A stretch of DNA of 64,000 bases from Glycomyces artemisiae (lineage in GTDB: Bacteria; Actinomycetota; Actinomycetes; Mycobacteriales; Micromonosporaceae): positions 744,001-808,000 of the forward strand of contig NZ_PVTJ01000001.1 in assembly GCF_003002955.1 (NCBI RefSeq). The letters run 5' to 3'. Shown here piece after piece: positions 54,784 through 64,000 of this stretch (within the stretch, counting starts at the first letter, position 1; each line of letters opens with the position of its first letter). A model generated the notes under the pieces. That model made no database searches and was not told the DNA's origin. It saw only the letters and a list, made by a program, of their open reading frames with translations. The translations under genes were made by a program, and so were the position numbers.

Positions 54784-54814
54784 AAGGGCGGACCGGGAAT
54801 CCCGGTCCGCCCTT
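54784..54814. terminator. Terminator after ackA
   Basis: A perfect 14-bp stem (AAGGGCGGACCGGG, 54784-54797, with complement at 54801-54814) has an AAT loop. It lies between the convergent ackA and ssgA-like genes, 21 nt before the end of the latter. Confidence 0.88.
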
Positions 54815-54835
54815 CCCCTTCGTCGCCTGCGGCGG

Positions 54836-55270
54836 CTACACACCGCCGGCGAGCAGTTTCGTGAGGGTGGTGTCCATGTCCACATAGCCCGATTCGCGGC
54901 CGCGGGGGACCAGGCTGTAGGCCCGGCGGAGGAAGCGCTGCACGACGCCGCGGTTGATCTCGAAGAGGGCGTTGCCGTCGGGCGAGGAGAGCGCCAGGGC
55001 CACCGACTCGCCGCGCGGGGTCGTCCAGGGCCAGACGCGCACATCGCCGATGCCGGTGGGCTCCTCCAGTCCCTTGGCGAGCAGTTCCCGGGAGAAGGAC
55101 CAGGCCACCTGATCGGCGTCCGTCCCGTCCGGATGGAACATGACGCAGACCGCGTAAGGGTCGTCCGGGTCGTATCGCAGACTCGCGCGCACACTCACCG
55201 TCGCGAAATCGGGCGCGACGAGCCGCATGGTGGTGCCGATATCGACTGTCGCCGATCGTGCCATGCTCAT
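54836..55270 (-). CDS. SsgA/SsgB-like sporulation and cell-division regulator
   Basis: SsgA-like proteins guide septum placement and spore-wall steps; SsgB recruits FtsZ in Streptomyces. This 144-residue protein has the family core: TMRLVAPDFATVSVRASLRYDPDDPYAVCVMFHPDG, VAWSFSRELLAKGLEEPTGIGDVRVWPW, and LFEINRGVVQRFLRRAYSLVPRGRESGYVDMDTTLTKLLAG. The sequence resembles SsgB more than the shorter accessory members, but orthology is not certain. Start at the ATG at 55270 (or 55264). It is monocistronic with a long leader region upstream. It marks the host as a sporulating actinomycete. Confidence 0.9.
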   Translation of the reverse strand: MSMARSATVDIGTTMRLVAPDFATVSVRASLRYDPDDPYAVCVMFHPDGTDADQVAWSFSRELLAKGLEEPTGIGDVRVWPWTTPRGESVALALSSPDGNALFEINRGVVQRFLRRAYSLVPRGRESGYVDMDTTLTKLLAGGV

Positions 55271-55671
55271 AGCGTTACCCCCCAGTGTGCGGCCGGCTCC
55301 CCCGAAGCCGGCCGTCATTCCAGTCCGCCGCCGCACCGGAGCACCGGTTTCGCGACCGCGAACAAGTCGTGACTCAGGTCTATCATTCAAGCCCTTGCGC
55401 CGTACGACGATCGGCAAGACCGAGCCCGGCGCGTTCCGCTGATTCAGGGGCAAAATCCGACAAAAGACCACCGTTAATCTTCCGTCAATGTCGTAATTAC
55501 AACAACAGGCTTCACCCATTCGCGGTACCATTTCGCGCGCATCCGAGGCCCGGACATGATAGCGCGTTCGTCCCACTCGCCTGGAAAGTCCGAATTTAAC
55601 GGAGCGAGTTCCGCGGGGCCGCGGTGATAGCGTTTCATCGACGTTCTCGGACCCGTCGGAAGGGGCGAACA
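55271..55671. other. 401-bp intergenic region between the ssgA-like gene and the O-methyltransferase gene
   Basis: No coding sequence is supported here. The region is less GC-rich than its surroundings. It holds a hairpin (GGCCGGCT, 55291-55298, with AGCCGGCC at 55306-55313) in the leader of the ssgA-like gene, and a near-perfect palindrome GTCGTAATTACAAC (55490-55503). A TTGACG on the minus strand near 55485 could be a -35 element of an ssgA-like promoter, but its -10 is weak. It must hold promoters in both directions. Confidence 0.55.
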
Positions 55672-56340
55672 ATGGGCCAGGGGCAATGGACCGAAGTCGA
55701 CGCGTTCCTCGGATCGCTGCTCGTCGGGGAGGACGACGTCCTCGCCGACGCGACGGCCGCGGCCCAGCGGGCCGGGCTGCCGCCGATCTCCGTCTCGCCC
55801 GCGCAGGGCAAGCTCCTTTACCTCCTTGCGAAGACCCTGGGAGCCAAGCGGATCCTCGAAGTCGGCACGCTCGGCGGCTACAGCGCGATCTGGATGGCGC
55901 GGGCGCTGCCCGCGGACGGCCACCTCGTGAGCCTGGAGTACAGCCCCCGGCACGCCGAGGTCGCCAGCGGCAACGTGGCGCGCGCCGGGCTCGTGGGGAC
56001 CGTGGAGATCCGGGTGGGCGCCGCCGCCGAGACGCTCCCGAAGCTCGCCGAGGAGGGCGGGGAGCCGTTCGACCTCGTGTTCATCGACGCGGACAAGGGC
56101 GGGTACCCGACCTACCTCGACTGGTCGCTGAAGCTGACCCGGCCGGGGAGCCTCATCATCGCCGACAACGTGGTGCGCGGCGGGGCCGTGGCCGACGGCC
56201 TCAGCCGCGACCCGAACGTGCAGGGCGTGCGGTCCTACCTGGAGAAGGTCGCCGCGCACCCGAAGCTGGAGGGCACCGTCATGCAGACCGTGGGCGTCAA
56301 GGGCTACGACGGGCTGTCGATCGCGCGCGTCCTCGCCTAG
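55672..56340 (+). CDS. Class I SAM O-methyltransferase, CCoAMT type
   Basis: This is a 222-residue S-adenosylmethionine-dependent O-methyltransferase of the catechol/caffeoyl-CoA family. The SAM motif is ILEVGTLGGYSAIWMARALP, and the metal-binding region is DLVFIDADKGGYPTYLDWSLKLTRPGSLIIADNVV, whose Asp residues bind the divalent metal. The natural substrate, probably a catechol-like small molecule, is unknown. The ATG at 55672 is preceded by GGAAGGGG. No biosynthetic cluster adjoins it. Confidence 0.92.
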   Translation: MGQGQWTEVDAFLGSLLVGEDDVLADATAAAQRAGLPPISVSPAQGKLLYLLAKTLGAKRILEVGTLGGYSAIWMARALPADGHLVSLEYSPRHAEVASGNVARAGLVGTVEIRVGAAAETLPKLAEEGGEPFDLVFIDADKGGYPTYLDWSLKLTRPGSLIIADNVVRGGAVADGLSRDPNVQGVRSYLEKVAAHPKLEGTVMQTVGVKGYDGLSIARVLA

Positions 56341-56365
56341 GGCGGACGGGACGGGGCGGCGCCCT

Positions 56366-57157
56366 TCACCGCTCCTGGTAGTCGGCGAACCGCTTGAGCA
56401 CCATGCCGATCAGCCGCGTCATGAGCTTGCGCGGGCGCCGCGGCAGCAGGTGCGCCTCCGGCCAGTTCCTCGCGTCGGGGACCACGTAGCCCTTGTCGCG
56501 GTCGAGGGCCTTGAGCGACTGCCGCGCGATCGTCTCCGGGGCGGCGAGGAGCCAGCCGAGGCGCCGCCGGTCGTACTTGATGCCGTTCGCGATCGGGAAG
56601 CCCGTGTCCACCGGCCCCGGGCACACCGCGAGGACCTTCACGCCCGACCCGCGGGTCTCGGCCCACAGGCCCAGGCTGTAGTTCACGACGAACGCCTTCG
56701 TGGCCGCGTACAGCGCCATGTACGGCTGCGGCTGGAAGCCCGCCATCGACGCGACGTTCACGACCGACCCGTGCCCGCGCTCGACCATGCCCGGCAGGAA
56801 CCGCTTCACCAGGCCCGTCACGGCCACGACGTTCACCATCGCGGTGTCGCGGCTGTACTCGGCGCCGATCGACACGTCCCGCCCGAACGTCCCGATCCCC
56901 GCGTTGTTGACCAGGACCTCGACCTCGATCCCGGCCACGGCCGCGGCGACCCGGTCCGCGGCGTCCGGGACCGCGAGGTCCTCCGCGACCACCAGCGCCT
57001 CGACGCCGTACTCCTGCCGCAGCTCCGCCGCGAGCGCTTCGAGCCTGTCCCGCGAGCGGGCCACGACCGCGACGTCCATGCCCCGCCCGGCGAGCTGCCG
57101 CGCGAACGCCGCGCCGATCCCCGACGACGCGCCCGTGACGAGCGCCCACGACCCCAT
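56366..57157 (-). CDS. Short-chain dehydrogenase/reductase
   Basis: This is a 263-residue classical SDR. The nucleotide motif is TGASSGIG, then NNAG, the catalytic Ser in VNVASMAG, and the catalytic pair in YAATK. The region PGPVDTGFP and the C-terminal LPRRPRKLMTRLIGMVLKRF resemble the SDRs often annotated as acyl or ketoacyl reductases (DltE/YqjQ-like). The substrate is not predictable. Convergent with the O-methyltransferase gene. Confidence 0.92.
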   Translation of the reverse strand: MGSWALVTGASSGIGAAFARQLAGRGMDVAVVARSRDRLEALAAELRQEYGVEALVVAEDLAVPDAADRVAAAVAGIEVEVLVNNAGIGTFGRDVSIGAEYSRDTAMVNVVAVTGLVKRFLPGMVERGHGSVVNVASMAGFQPQPYMALYAATKAFVVNYSLGLWAETRGSGVKVLAVCPGPVDTGFPIANGIKYDRRRLGWLLAAPETIARQSLKALDRDKGYVVPDARNWPEAHLLPRRPRKLMTRLIGMVLKRFADYQER

Positions 57158-57218
57158 CCGGTCCCCCCGTTCCTCCGCCCACAGCGTAGCCGGGACAGCG
57201 CCGCAGGTCGCGGCCTCT

Positions 57219-57239
57219 GTACGGGTACGCTTGCCGTAC
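57219..57239 (+). promoter_or_regulatory. Inverted repeat GTACGG-N9-CCGTAC at a probable leaderless start
   Basis: The 6-bp halves (57219-57224 and 57234-57239) are perfect complements and end one base before the kinase ATG at 57241. A TACGCT -10-like hexamer (57226-57231) lies in the spacer. If it is the promoter, the mRNA would begin at or near the ATG, and a bound regulator would cover the start site. Confidence 0.45.
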
Positions 57240-57240
57240 C

Positions 57241-58545
57241 ATGACGATGCCGGCCCATCCGATCACGCGCCGACTGGCCCTTCCCGGCTGGTCGGTCCTG
57301 CGGTTCAGCTTCACGCTGATCGCCGCCGTCCTCCTGGCCGCGTCGCTCGCCACCGGGATCCTCGTCGTGTTCTGGATCGGCATCCCCGTCGCCGTCGGCG
57401 TGTTCCTCGCCATCCGCGTCTGGGCCAACTCCCAGCGGCGCATGATCGGCGAACAGCTCGGCGTCGACATCCCCGTCCCCTACCGCGAGCGCCCCAAGCG
57501 CGCGCGCCTCGACCAGCAGGCGCTCCACCTCGTGCGCGAGGCCGCCACCTGGCGCGACTTCGCGTGGCTCGCCATCGACGCGACCCTCGGGTTCCTCGTC
57601 AACCTCCTCTACCTCGGCGTGTTCGGCATCGCGGTCTACTACCTCGTCCAGCCGTTCCTCCTCGCGACCGTCTTCCACGCCGCGCCCATCCCGAGCATCA
57701 ACGACTTCGGGTTCTTCCACTTCGACACCCCCGCGCAGACCCTCATGCTCGTACCGCTCGCCCTCGGCCTCGGCTTCGCCTGGTGGCGCTGGGGCGAGCT
57801 GTTCCTGCGCTGGTACTCCCACCTCGGCGTCCTCTTCCTCGGCCCCACCGCGAACGCGCTGCTCACGGCCCGCGTCTCCGAGCTGCGCCAGTCCCGCGAC
57901 CTCACGGTCGACTACGCCGCCGCGGAGCTGCGCCGCATAGAGCGCGACCTCCACGACGGCGCCCAGGGCCGCATCGCCGCGCTCAGCCTCACCCTCGGCA
58001 TGGCCGAGGAGCTGCTCCACCAGGACCGGCCCGAGCAGGCCGCCGCCCTTGTCGCAGAGGCCCGCCAGACCTGCTCGGACGCGCTGGAGGAGATCCGCGA
58101 CCTCGTGCGCGGCATCCACCCGCCCGTCCTCGCCGACCGCGGCCTCACCGGCGCGCTCCAGGCCATGGCCCTCGACCACCCGCTCCCGGTGTCCGTGGTC
58201 GACCGGCTCGGCGGGAAGCTCCCCGCGCCGCTCGAAGCGGCCGCGTACTTCGCGACGAACGAGATCCTCACGAACATCACCAAGCACGCCGACGCGACCC
58301 AGGTGCAGGTCGTCGTCACCCACGAGCACGGCCTCGTCCGCATCGAGGTGCGCGACGACGGCCGCGGCGGCGCGGCGGTCGCCTCGGGCGGGGGCCTCGA
58401 CGGCGTCTCCCGGCGCCTCGCCGCGTTCGACGGCACCCTGGAGGTCGACAGCCCCGACGGCGGCCCCACCACCGTCACGCTCACCATCCCCGCCGTCGCG
58501 GTCGGCCCCGCGGCGGTCGAGAATAAACGCGCGGCCGGCAGCTGA
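57241..58545 (+). CDS. Sensor histidine kinase with DUF1707-like/sensor membrane domain (HisKA_3)
   Basis: This is a 434-residue kinase. Two helices near the N-terminus, a cytoplasmic loop, and two or three further helices (to about residue 200) form the sensor part, typical of the actinomycete LiaS/DesK-like kinases. The phosphoacceptor motif is RIERDLHDGAQGRIAALSLTLGMA with H238. The HATPase region has the N box ATNEILTNITKHADA and a G box (SGGGLDGVSRRLAAFDG). No Shine-Dalgarno sequence precedes the ATG. It is followed after 29 nt by its regulator. Confidence 0.92.
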   Translation: MTMPAHPITRRLALPGWSVLRFSFTLIAAVLLAASLATGILVVFWIGIPVAVGVFLAIRVWANSQRRMIGEQLGVDIPVPYRERPKRARLDQQALHLVREAATWRDFAWLAIDATLGFLVNLLYLGVFGIAVYYLVQPFLLATVFHAAPIPSINDFGFFHFDTPAQTLMLVPLALGLGFAWWRWGELFLRWYSHLGVLFLGPTANALLTARVSELRQSRDLTVDYAAAELRRIERDLHDGAQGRIAALSLTLGMAEELLHQDRPEQAAALVAEARQTCSDALEEIRDLVRGIHPPVLADRGLTGALQAMALDHPLPVSVVDRLGGKLPAPLEAAAYFATNEILTNITKHADATQVQVVVTHEHGLVRIEVRDDGRGGAAVASGGGLDGVSRRLAAFDGTLEVDSPDGGPTTVTLTIPAVAVGPAAVENKRAAGS

Positions 58546-58574
58546 GCCCGGACCACCGAACGCAAGGAGCTCTG

Positions 58575-59216
58575 ATGGACGTCGTCCTCGCCGAAGACCA
58601 CTCGCTCCTGCGCGACGGCCTCACCCGGATGCTCGAAGCGCACGACTTCACCGTCGTCGAGGCCGTCGACAACGGCCCCGCGCTCACCGCCGCGCTCCTC
58701 AAGCACCGCCCCGACGTCGCCGTCGTCGACATCCGCCTCCCCCCGACGTTCAAGGACGAGGGCCTGCGCGCCGCCATCGAGGCCCGCCGCCACATCCCCG
58801 CGCTCCCGATCCTCGTGCTCTCCCAGTACGTGGAGCAGCTGTACGCCCGCGAGCTCCTCGGCGACCGCCGCGGCGGCGTCGGCTACCTCCTCAAGGACCG
58901 CATCTCCAACGTCGGCGAGTTCATCGAGGCGCTCCGGCGCGTCGCCGCGGGCGGCACCGCCATGGACCCCGAGGTCGTCGCCCGCCTCCTCGGCAAGCAG
59001 CAGAACCGCCTCGACGCGCTCACCCCCCGCGAGCTGGAGGTCCTCGGGCTCATGGCCGAGGGCCGCACGAACGCCGCCATCGCCGCGTCCCTGTTCATCA
59101 CGGAGAAGGCCGTCGGCAAGCACTCCGCGAACGTGTTCCGCAAGCTCGGCCTGGGCCAGTCGGAGGACGACAACCGGCGCGTGCTGGCCGTCCTCGCCTA
59201 CCTTGAGGGAAACTGA
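58575..59216 (+). CDS. Response regulator, LuxR family
   Basis: This is a 213-residue regulator. The receiver has D8 and phosphoacceptor D52 in AVVDIRLPPTFKDEG, conserved Ser (LSQYVEQLYA) and Lys (YLLKDRI). The C-terminal LuxR HTH is LTPRELEVLGLMAEGRTNAAIAASLFITEKAVGKHSANVFRKLGL. AAGGAG lies 9 nt before the ATG. It is 29 nt after its kinase, and the AraC-type gene follows after 4 nt. Confidence 0.93.
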   Translation: MDVVLAEDHSLLRDGLTRMLEAHDFTVVEAVDNGPALTAALLKHRPDVAVVDIRLPPTFKDEGLRAAIEARRHIPALPILVLSQYVEQLYARELLGDRRGGVGYLLKDRISNVGEFIEALRRVAAGGTAMDPEVVARLLGKQQNRLDALTPRELEVLGLMAEGRTNAAIAASLFITEKAVGKHSANVFRKLGLGQSEDDNRRVLAVLAYLEGN

Positions 59217-59220
59217 CGGG

Positions 59221-59640
59221 ATGGACCTGGAGGACCTGGCCCGGCTGCGGAAGGCCCGCGACGCCATGGACCGCGACTACGCGAAGCCGCTCGACGTGGC
59301 GGCGCTGGCGCGGATCGCGCTCATGTCGCAGGGGCACTTCTCGCGGAGCTTCCGCGCCGCGTACGGCGAGACCCCGTACTCGTACCTCATGACCCGCCGC
59401 ATCGAACGCGCGAAGGCCCTGCTCAGGCGCGGCGACATGACGGTGACGGAGGTGTGCTTCGCGGTCGGGGTGAACTCGCTGGGGACGTTCTCGACCAGGT
59501 TCACCGAGCTGGTTGGGGAGTCCCCGAGCGCGTACCGGGCCCGGGACCACGACAACGGCGCGAACATCCCCGCGTGCATCGCGAAGGCCTATACGAGACC
59601 GGTCAGGAATCGAGAAGCGAAGCCCCCCGCGTCCTCGTAA
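59221..59640 (+). CDS. AraC-family HTH regulator, short form
   Basis: This is a 139-residue regulator consisting almost only of the double HTH of AraC/XylS proteins (LDVAALARIALMSQGHFSRSFRAAYGETPYSYLMTRRIERAKALLRR, then MTVTEVCFAVGVNSLGTFSTRFTELVGESPSAYR). No ligand-binding domain is present. In many actinomycetes this short type sits directly before a VOC-family gene, as here (9-nt gap). It may be read with the two-component genes upstream, since only 4 nt separate them. Confidence 0.9.
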   Translation: MDLEDLARLRKARDAMDRDYAKPLDVAALARIALMSQGHFSRSFRAAYGETPYSYLMTRRIERAKALLRRGDMTVTEVCFAVGVNSLGTFSTRFTELVGESPSAYRARDHDNGANIPACIAKAYTRPVRNREAKPPASS

Positions 59641-59649
59641 GTTGGTCCC

Positions 59650-60063
59650 ATGAGCATCAATCTTTCCCAGTGCTTCATCGCCGTCGACGACCACGACAAG
59701 GCCATCGCCTTCTACCGTGACGTCCTGGGCATGGAGGTCCGCAACGACGTCGGCTTCGAGGGGATGCGGTGGGTGACCGTCGGCTCCCCGGACCAGCCCG
59801 ACGTGAACATCGTCCTCGAACCGCCGCTCGCCGACCCGAACGCCTCCGAGACCGATCGGGCGACCATGAACGAGCTGCTCGCGAAGGGCCTGCTCCGCGG
59901 CGTCATCTTCGAGACCGACGACGTCGACGCGACCTTCGAGCGGATCAGCGCCGCGGGGGCCGACGTCCTCCAGGAGCCCATGGACCAGCCGTACGGGGTG
60001 CGCGACTGCGCGTTCCGCGACCCGGCCGGGAACATGCTCCGCTTCAACCAGCCGCGTAAGTAG
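59650..60063 (+). CDS. VOC-family protein (glyoxalase/bleomycin-resistance fold)
   Basis: This is a 137-residue vicinal-oxygen-chelate protein. The sequence LSQCFIAVDDHDKAIAFYRDVLGMEVRND opens the first beta-alpha-beta unit, and GVIFETDDVDATFERISAAGADVLQEPMDQPYGVRDCAFRDPAGNMLRFNQP closes the second. Members bind metals or drugs such as bleomycin, or act as dioxygenases. Its place between an AraC regulator and a UvrA-like gene suggests a drug-tolerance role, which is an inference. Confidence 0.92.
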   Translation: MSINLSQCFIAVDDHDKAIAFYRDVLGMEVRNDVGFEGMRWVTVGSPDQPDVNIVLEPPLADPNASETDRATMNELLAKGLLRGVIFETDDVDATFERISAAGADVLQEPMDQPYGVRDCAFRDPAGNMLRFNQPRK

Positions 60064-60162
60064 ACGCCTTCGATTCGTAAGGTCCGCGGGACTGTCGCCC
60101 GCCGCCGGTAGTCTCGGCGGCGGGCCGCCCCGGCCCCGGAGACGGATGGAGACCACCACACC

Positions 60163-62528
<2,366 letters not shown>

Positions 62529-62532
<4 letters not shown>

Positions 62533-62891
62533 GAGTCCTCCGGCGGGAGGTGGCGTTCGCTCCAGTGCGCCAACGGCTGAAGGAGGGAGATCAGCTCTTC
62601 GGCGTCGGGTGTGAGCGTGTACTTGATCTGGACCGGCGTGCTGGGAATGACCGTGCGCTCGATGAGCCCGCGGGCCTGCAGCTGCTTGAGCCGCAACGCC
62701 AACTGCGGATCCGAGATGCCCGGGGCCAAGGCGCGGTACTCCTTGAACCGGCGGGCGCCCCGGGCTCCGGCGAGCAGGATCGGTCCGGTCCAGCGCGTCC
62801 CGATGATGTCGATCGCGCGCAGGATCCGGTGGCAGTGCTCCTCGTCGACGGGCGCGTCCGGCGGTCTCAGTGCTTCCCTAGAGCTGGTCAC
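62529..62891 (-). CDS. HxlR-family redox-type regulator
   Basis: This is a 120-residue winged-helix regulator of the HxlR/YodB/HypR group. C20, in DEEHCHRILRAIDIIGTRW, sits at the N-terminal position of the electrophile-sensing Cys in YodB and HypR. The HTH and wing are RRFKEYRALAPGISDPQLALRLKQLQARGLIERTV. It is divergent from the pirin gene, with a perfect palindrome between them. It overlaps the end of the UvrA-like gene by 4 bp on the opposite strand. Confidence 0.9.
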
Positions 62892-62904
62892 TTCTCAAAA
62901 GTAA

Positions 62905-62918
62905 GTCGCTTTGGCGAC
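62905..62918. promoter_or_regulatory. Palindrome between HxlR and pirin genes
   Basis: GTCGC-TTTG-GCGAC is a perfect inverted repeat with a 4-nt spacer, 14 nt upstream of the HxlR start and 62 nt before the pirin gene. It is the natural candidate for HxlR binding and control of both divergent genes. Confidence 0.6.
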
Positions 62919-62979
62919 GTTTGCCAAGCCGGATCGGCGAGTGCGAGGCTTTCCCTGACCGACGAGAGGGGAGCACGCC

Positions 62980-63870
62980 ATGACCGCACCGACCGCGCCG
63001 GAGGCCCGGCGAGTGGACCGGGTGTCCGACAAGGTGGACCTCGGCCCGACCGCCATGTCCGCTCGCAGTTCGCTGATCATCCCGCCGGGCAGGGACTCCT
63101 GGACCGATCCGTTCCTGCTCATGGGGGAGGAACTGGTCAACCAGCCGGGCTTCGACTGGCACCCGCACCGCGGGATGGAGACCGTGACCCTCATCCTGGA
63201 CGGCGTCCTGGAGCACGGCGACAGCATGGGCAACGCCGGTGAGCTCGGGCCGGGGGACGTGCAGTGGATGACCGCAGGGCGGGGCGTCATCCACCGCGAG
63301 GTCGCCGCCCGCTCGGAGCACGCCCACGTGATCCAGATGTGGCTCAACCTTCCGTCGCACAAGAAGCTGGTGCCCACCGGCTACCAGGACCTGCGGGCCG
63401 GCCGGCACGCCGTGCACACCGAGCCGGGCGTGCTGGTCCAGGTGATCTCGGGAGCGACCGGGGCGGTGCGCGGTCCGGCGGTCAACCACTGGCCGATCCT
63501 GGGCATGGTGATCACGCTCGATCCGAAGGCCGAGTACCGCCAGATGCTCGACGGGAGCGAACGCACGTTCGCGTACGTGATCGCGGGCCGGCTGGCGGTC
63601 GGCGGCCGGACCGTGCGCGCCGGGCAGATCGCCTGGTCCGATCCCGTGTCCGGGCAGGGCGACCCGACCACGTTGGCCTTCGCCGCCGCCGACGCCGACG
63701 AACAGGCCGCGGTGCTGCTGTTCTCCGGCCGGCCCATCGGCGAGTCCGTCGTCGCCCACGGCCCGTTCGTGATGAACACCCGGGCCGAGATCGCACAGGC
63801 CTACCGCGACTTCCATTCCGGCGGGTTCGGCGGCATCCCGGGGCGCACGAGCCTGCCCGCCGGAGCCTGA
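62980..63870 (+). CDS. Pirin-family cupin protein
   Basis: This is a 296-residue bicupin of the pirin family. The N-terminal cupin has HPHRGMETVTLILDGVLEHGDSMGNAG with the metal-binding His pair and Glu, and VQWMTAGRGVIHREVAA, typical of pirins. The second cupin covers about residues 165-280. Bacterial pirins bind iron; some oxidise quercetin, others act as redox-sensing co-factors. Divergence from an HxlR gene with a sensing Cys suggests a response to quinones or other electrophiles. RBS GAGGGGAG precedes the ATG. Confidence 0.92.
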   Translation: MTAPTAPEARRVDRVSDKVDLGPTAMSARSSLIIPPGRDSWTDPFLLMGEELVNQPGFDWHPHRGMETVTLILDGVLEHGDSMGNAGELGPGDVQWMTAGRGVIHREVAARSEHAHVIQMWLNLPSHKKLVPTGYQDLRAGRHAVHTEPGVLVQVISGATGAVRGPAVNHWPILGMVITLDPKAEYRQMLDGSERTFAYVIAGRLAVGGRTVRAGQIAWSDPVSGQGDPTTLAFAAADADEQAAVLLFSGRPIGESVVAHGPFVMNTRAEIAQAYRDFHSGGFGGIPGRTSLPAGA

Positions 63871-63953
63871 CCATCGAGGCCGCACCCCGCGTCTCGCGAA
63901 GACGCGCAAGGCGATCGGCCATCCCCGAGCAATCCGAGCAAGGAGAGACGGCA

Positions 63954-64000
63954 ATGACGACAGTGCTCGTGGCGGGCGCGACCGGCAGCCTCGGCGGCCA
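63954..64000 (+). CDS. NmrA-like/NAD(P)-binding Rossmann protein, 3'-truncated by the window edge
   Basis: Only the first 15 codons are visible. They read MTTVLVAGATGSLGG, the GxxGxxG dinucleotide motif of NmrA-like and extended SDR proteins. AAGGAGAG lies about 8 nt before the ATG at 63954. It follows the pirin gene after 83 nt in the same direction and could share its regulation. NmrA-like quinone or NAD(P) reductases next to HxlR and pirin genes would fit an electrophile response. Confidence 0.75.
   Translation, partial: MTTVLVAGATGSLGG

Overview
The window comes from a high-GC actinomycete chromosome (Actinomycetota). Evidence for this is the very G+C-rich third codon positions, frequent GTG starts with ATGA/GTGA stop-start overlaps, a contiguous argCJBDFRGH operon, several NarL-type two-component pairs, an MmpL-like transporter, and an SsgA/SsgB-like protein (54836-55270). 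SsgA-like proteins are known from sporulating, morphologically complex actinomycetes, so a filamentous sporulating organism is likely; the genus cannot be fixed from the sequence alone.

Layout. 1-7205: the 3' part of pheT, a penicillin-binding-protein-like gene that has lost its three catalytic motifs, a PAP2 phosphatase, small membrane proteins, and a histidine kinase/response regulator pair. 7246-15728: the complete arginine operon argC-J-B-D-F-R-G-H, preceded by two ARG-box-like palindromes and closed by a strong hairpin. 15738-22816 (minus strand): an HdeD-like membrane protein, an MMPL transporter, a second two-component pair and tex. 22953-23241: tRNA-Gly, tRNA-Val and tRNA-Cys.

23404-36320 is the main accessory block: two complete binding-protein/permease/permease sets of the LplABC/YtePQ type with no ATPase, two DUF624 (YesL-like) membrane proteins, a rhamnogalacturonan-acetylesterase-like SGNH hydrolase, a DUF1961 (YesU-like) protein and a PcRGLX/YetA-like exo-rhamnogalacturonan lyase. 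Together they look like a pectin (rhamnogalacturonan) scavenging system. Two consensus-like promoters and three perfect palindromes mark its control regions, but no regulator is adjacent.

36334-45604: an Hsp20 under a perfect CIRCE operator, a TPM-domain protein with a PspA homologue, an aminoglycoside-phosphotransferase-fold kinase, a DUF4188 protein, phosphoketolase, and a tandem GNAT duplication whose first copy is frameshifted. 45694-45928 holds two more tRNA-Gly(GCC) genes; the second carries a 24-nt expansion of its D loop. 45968-50081: a TetR/MFS efflux pair sharing palindromic operators and a PASTA Ser/Thr kinase. 50133-54814: citrate synthase, pta and ackA. With phosphoketolase at 41485-43869, Pta and AckA can carry acetyl-phosphate to acetyl-CoA or to acetate plus ATP. 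54836-64000: the SsgA-like protein, an O-methyltransferase, an SDR, a third two-component pair, an AraC/VOC/short-UvrA trio, and a divergent HxlR/pirin pair followed by the start of an NmrA-like gene.

The items most worth a second look are the catalytically eroded PBP, the expanded tRNA-Gly, the same ~65-bp spacer filling two unrelated intergenic gaps, and the doubled ATPase-less import locus with its palindromes.
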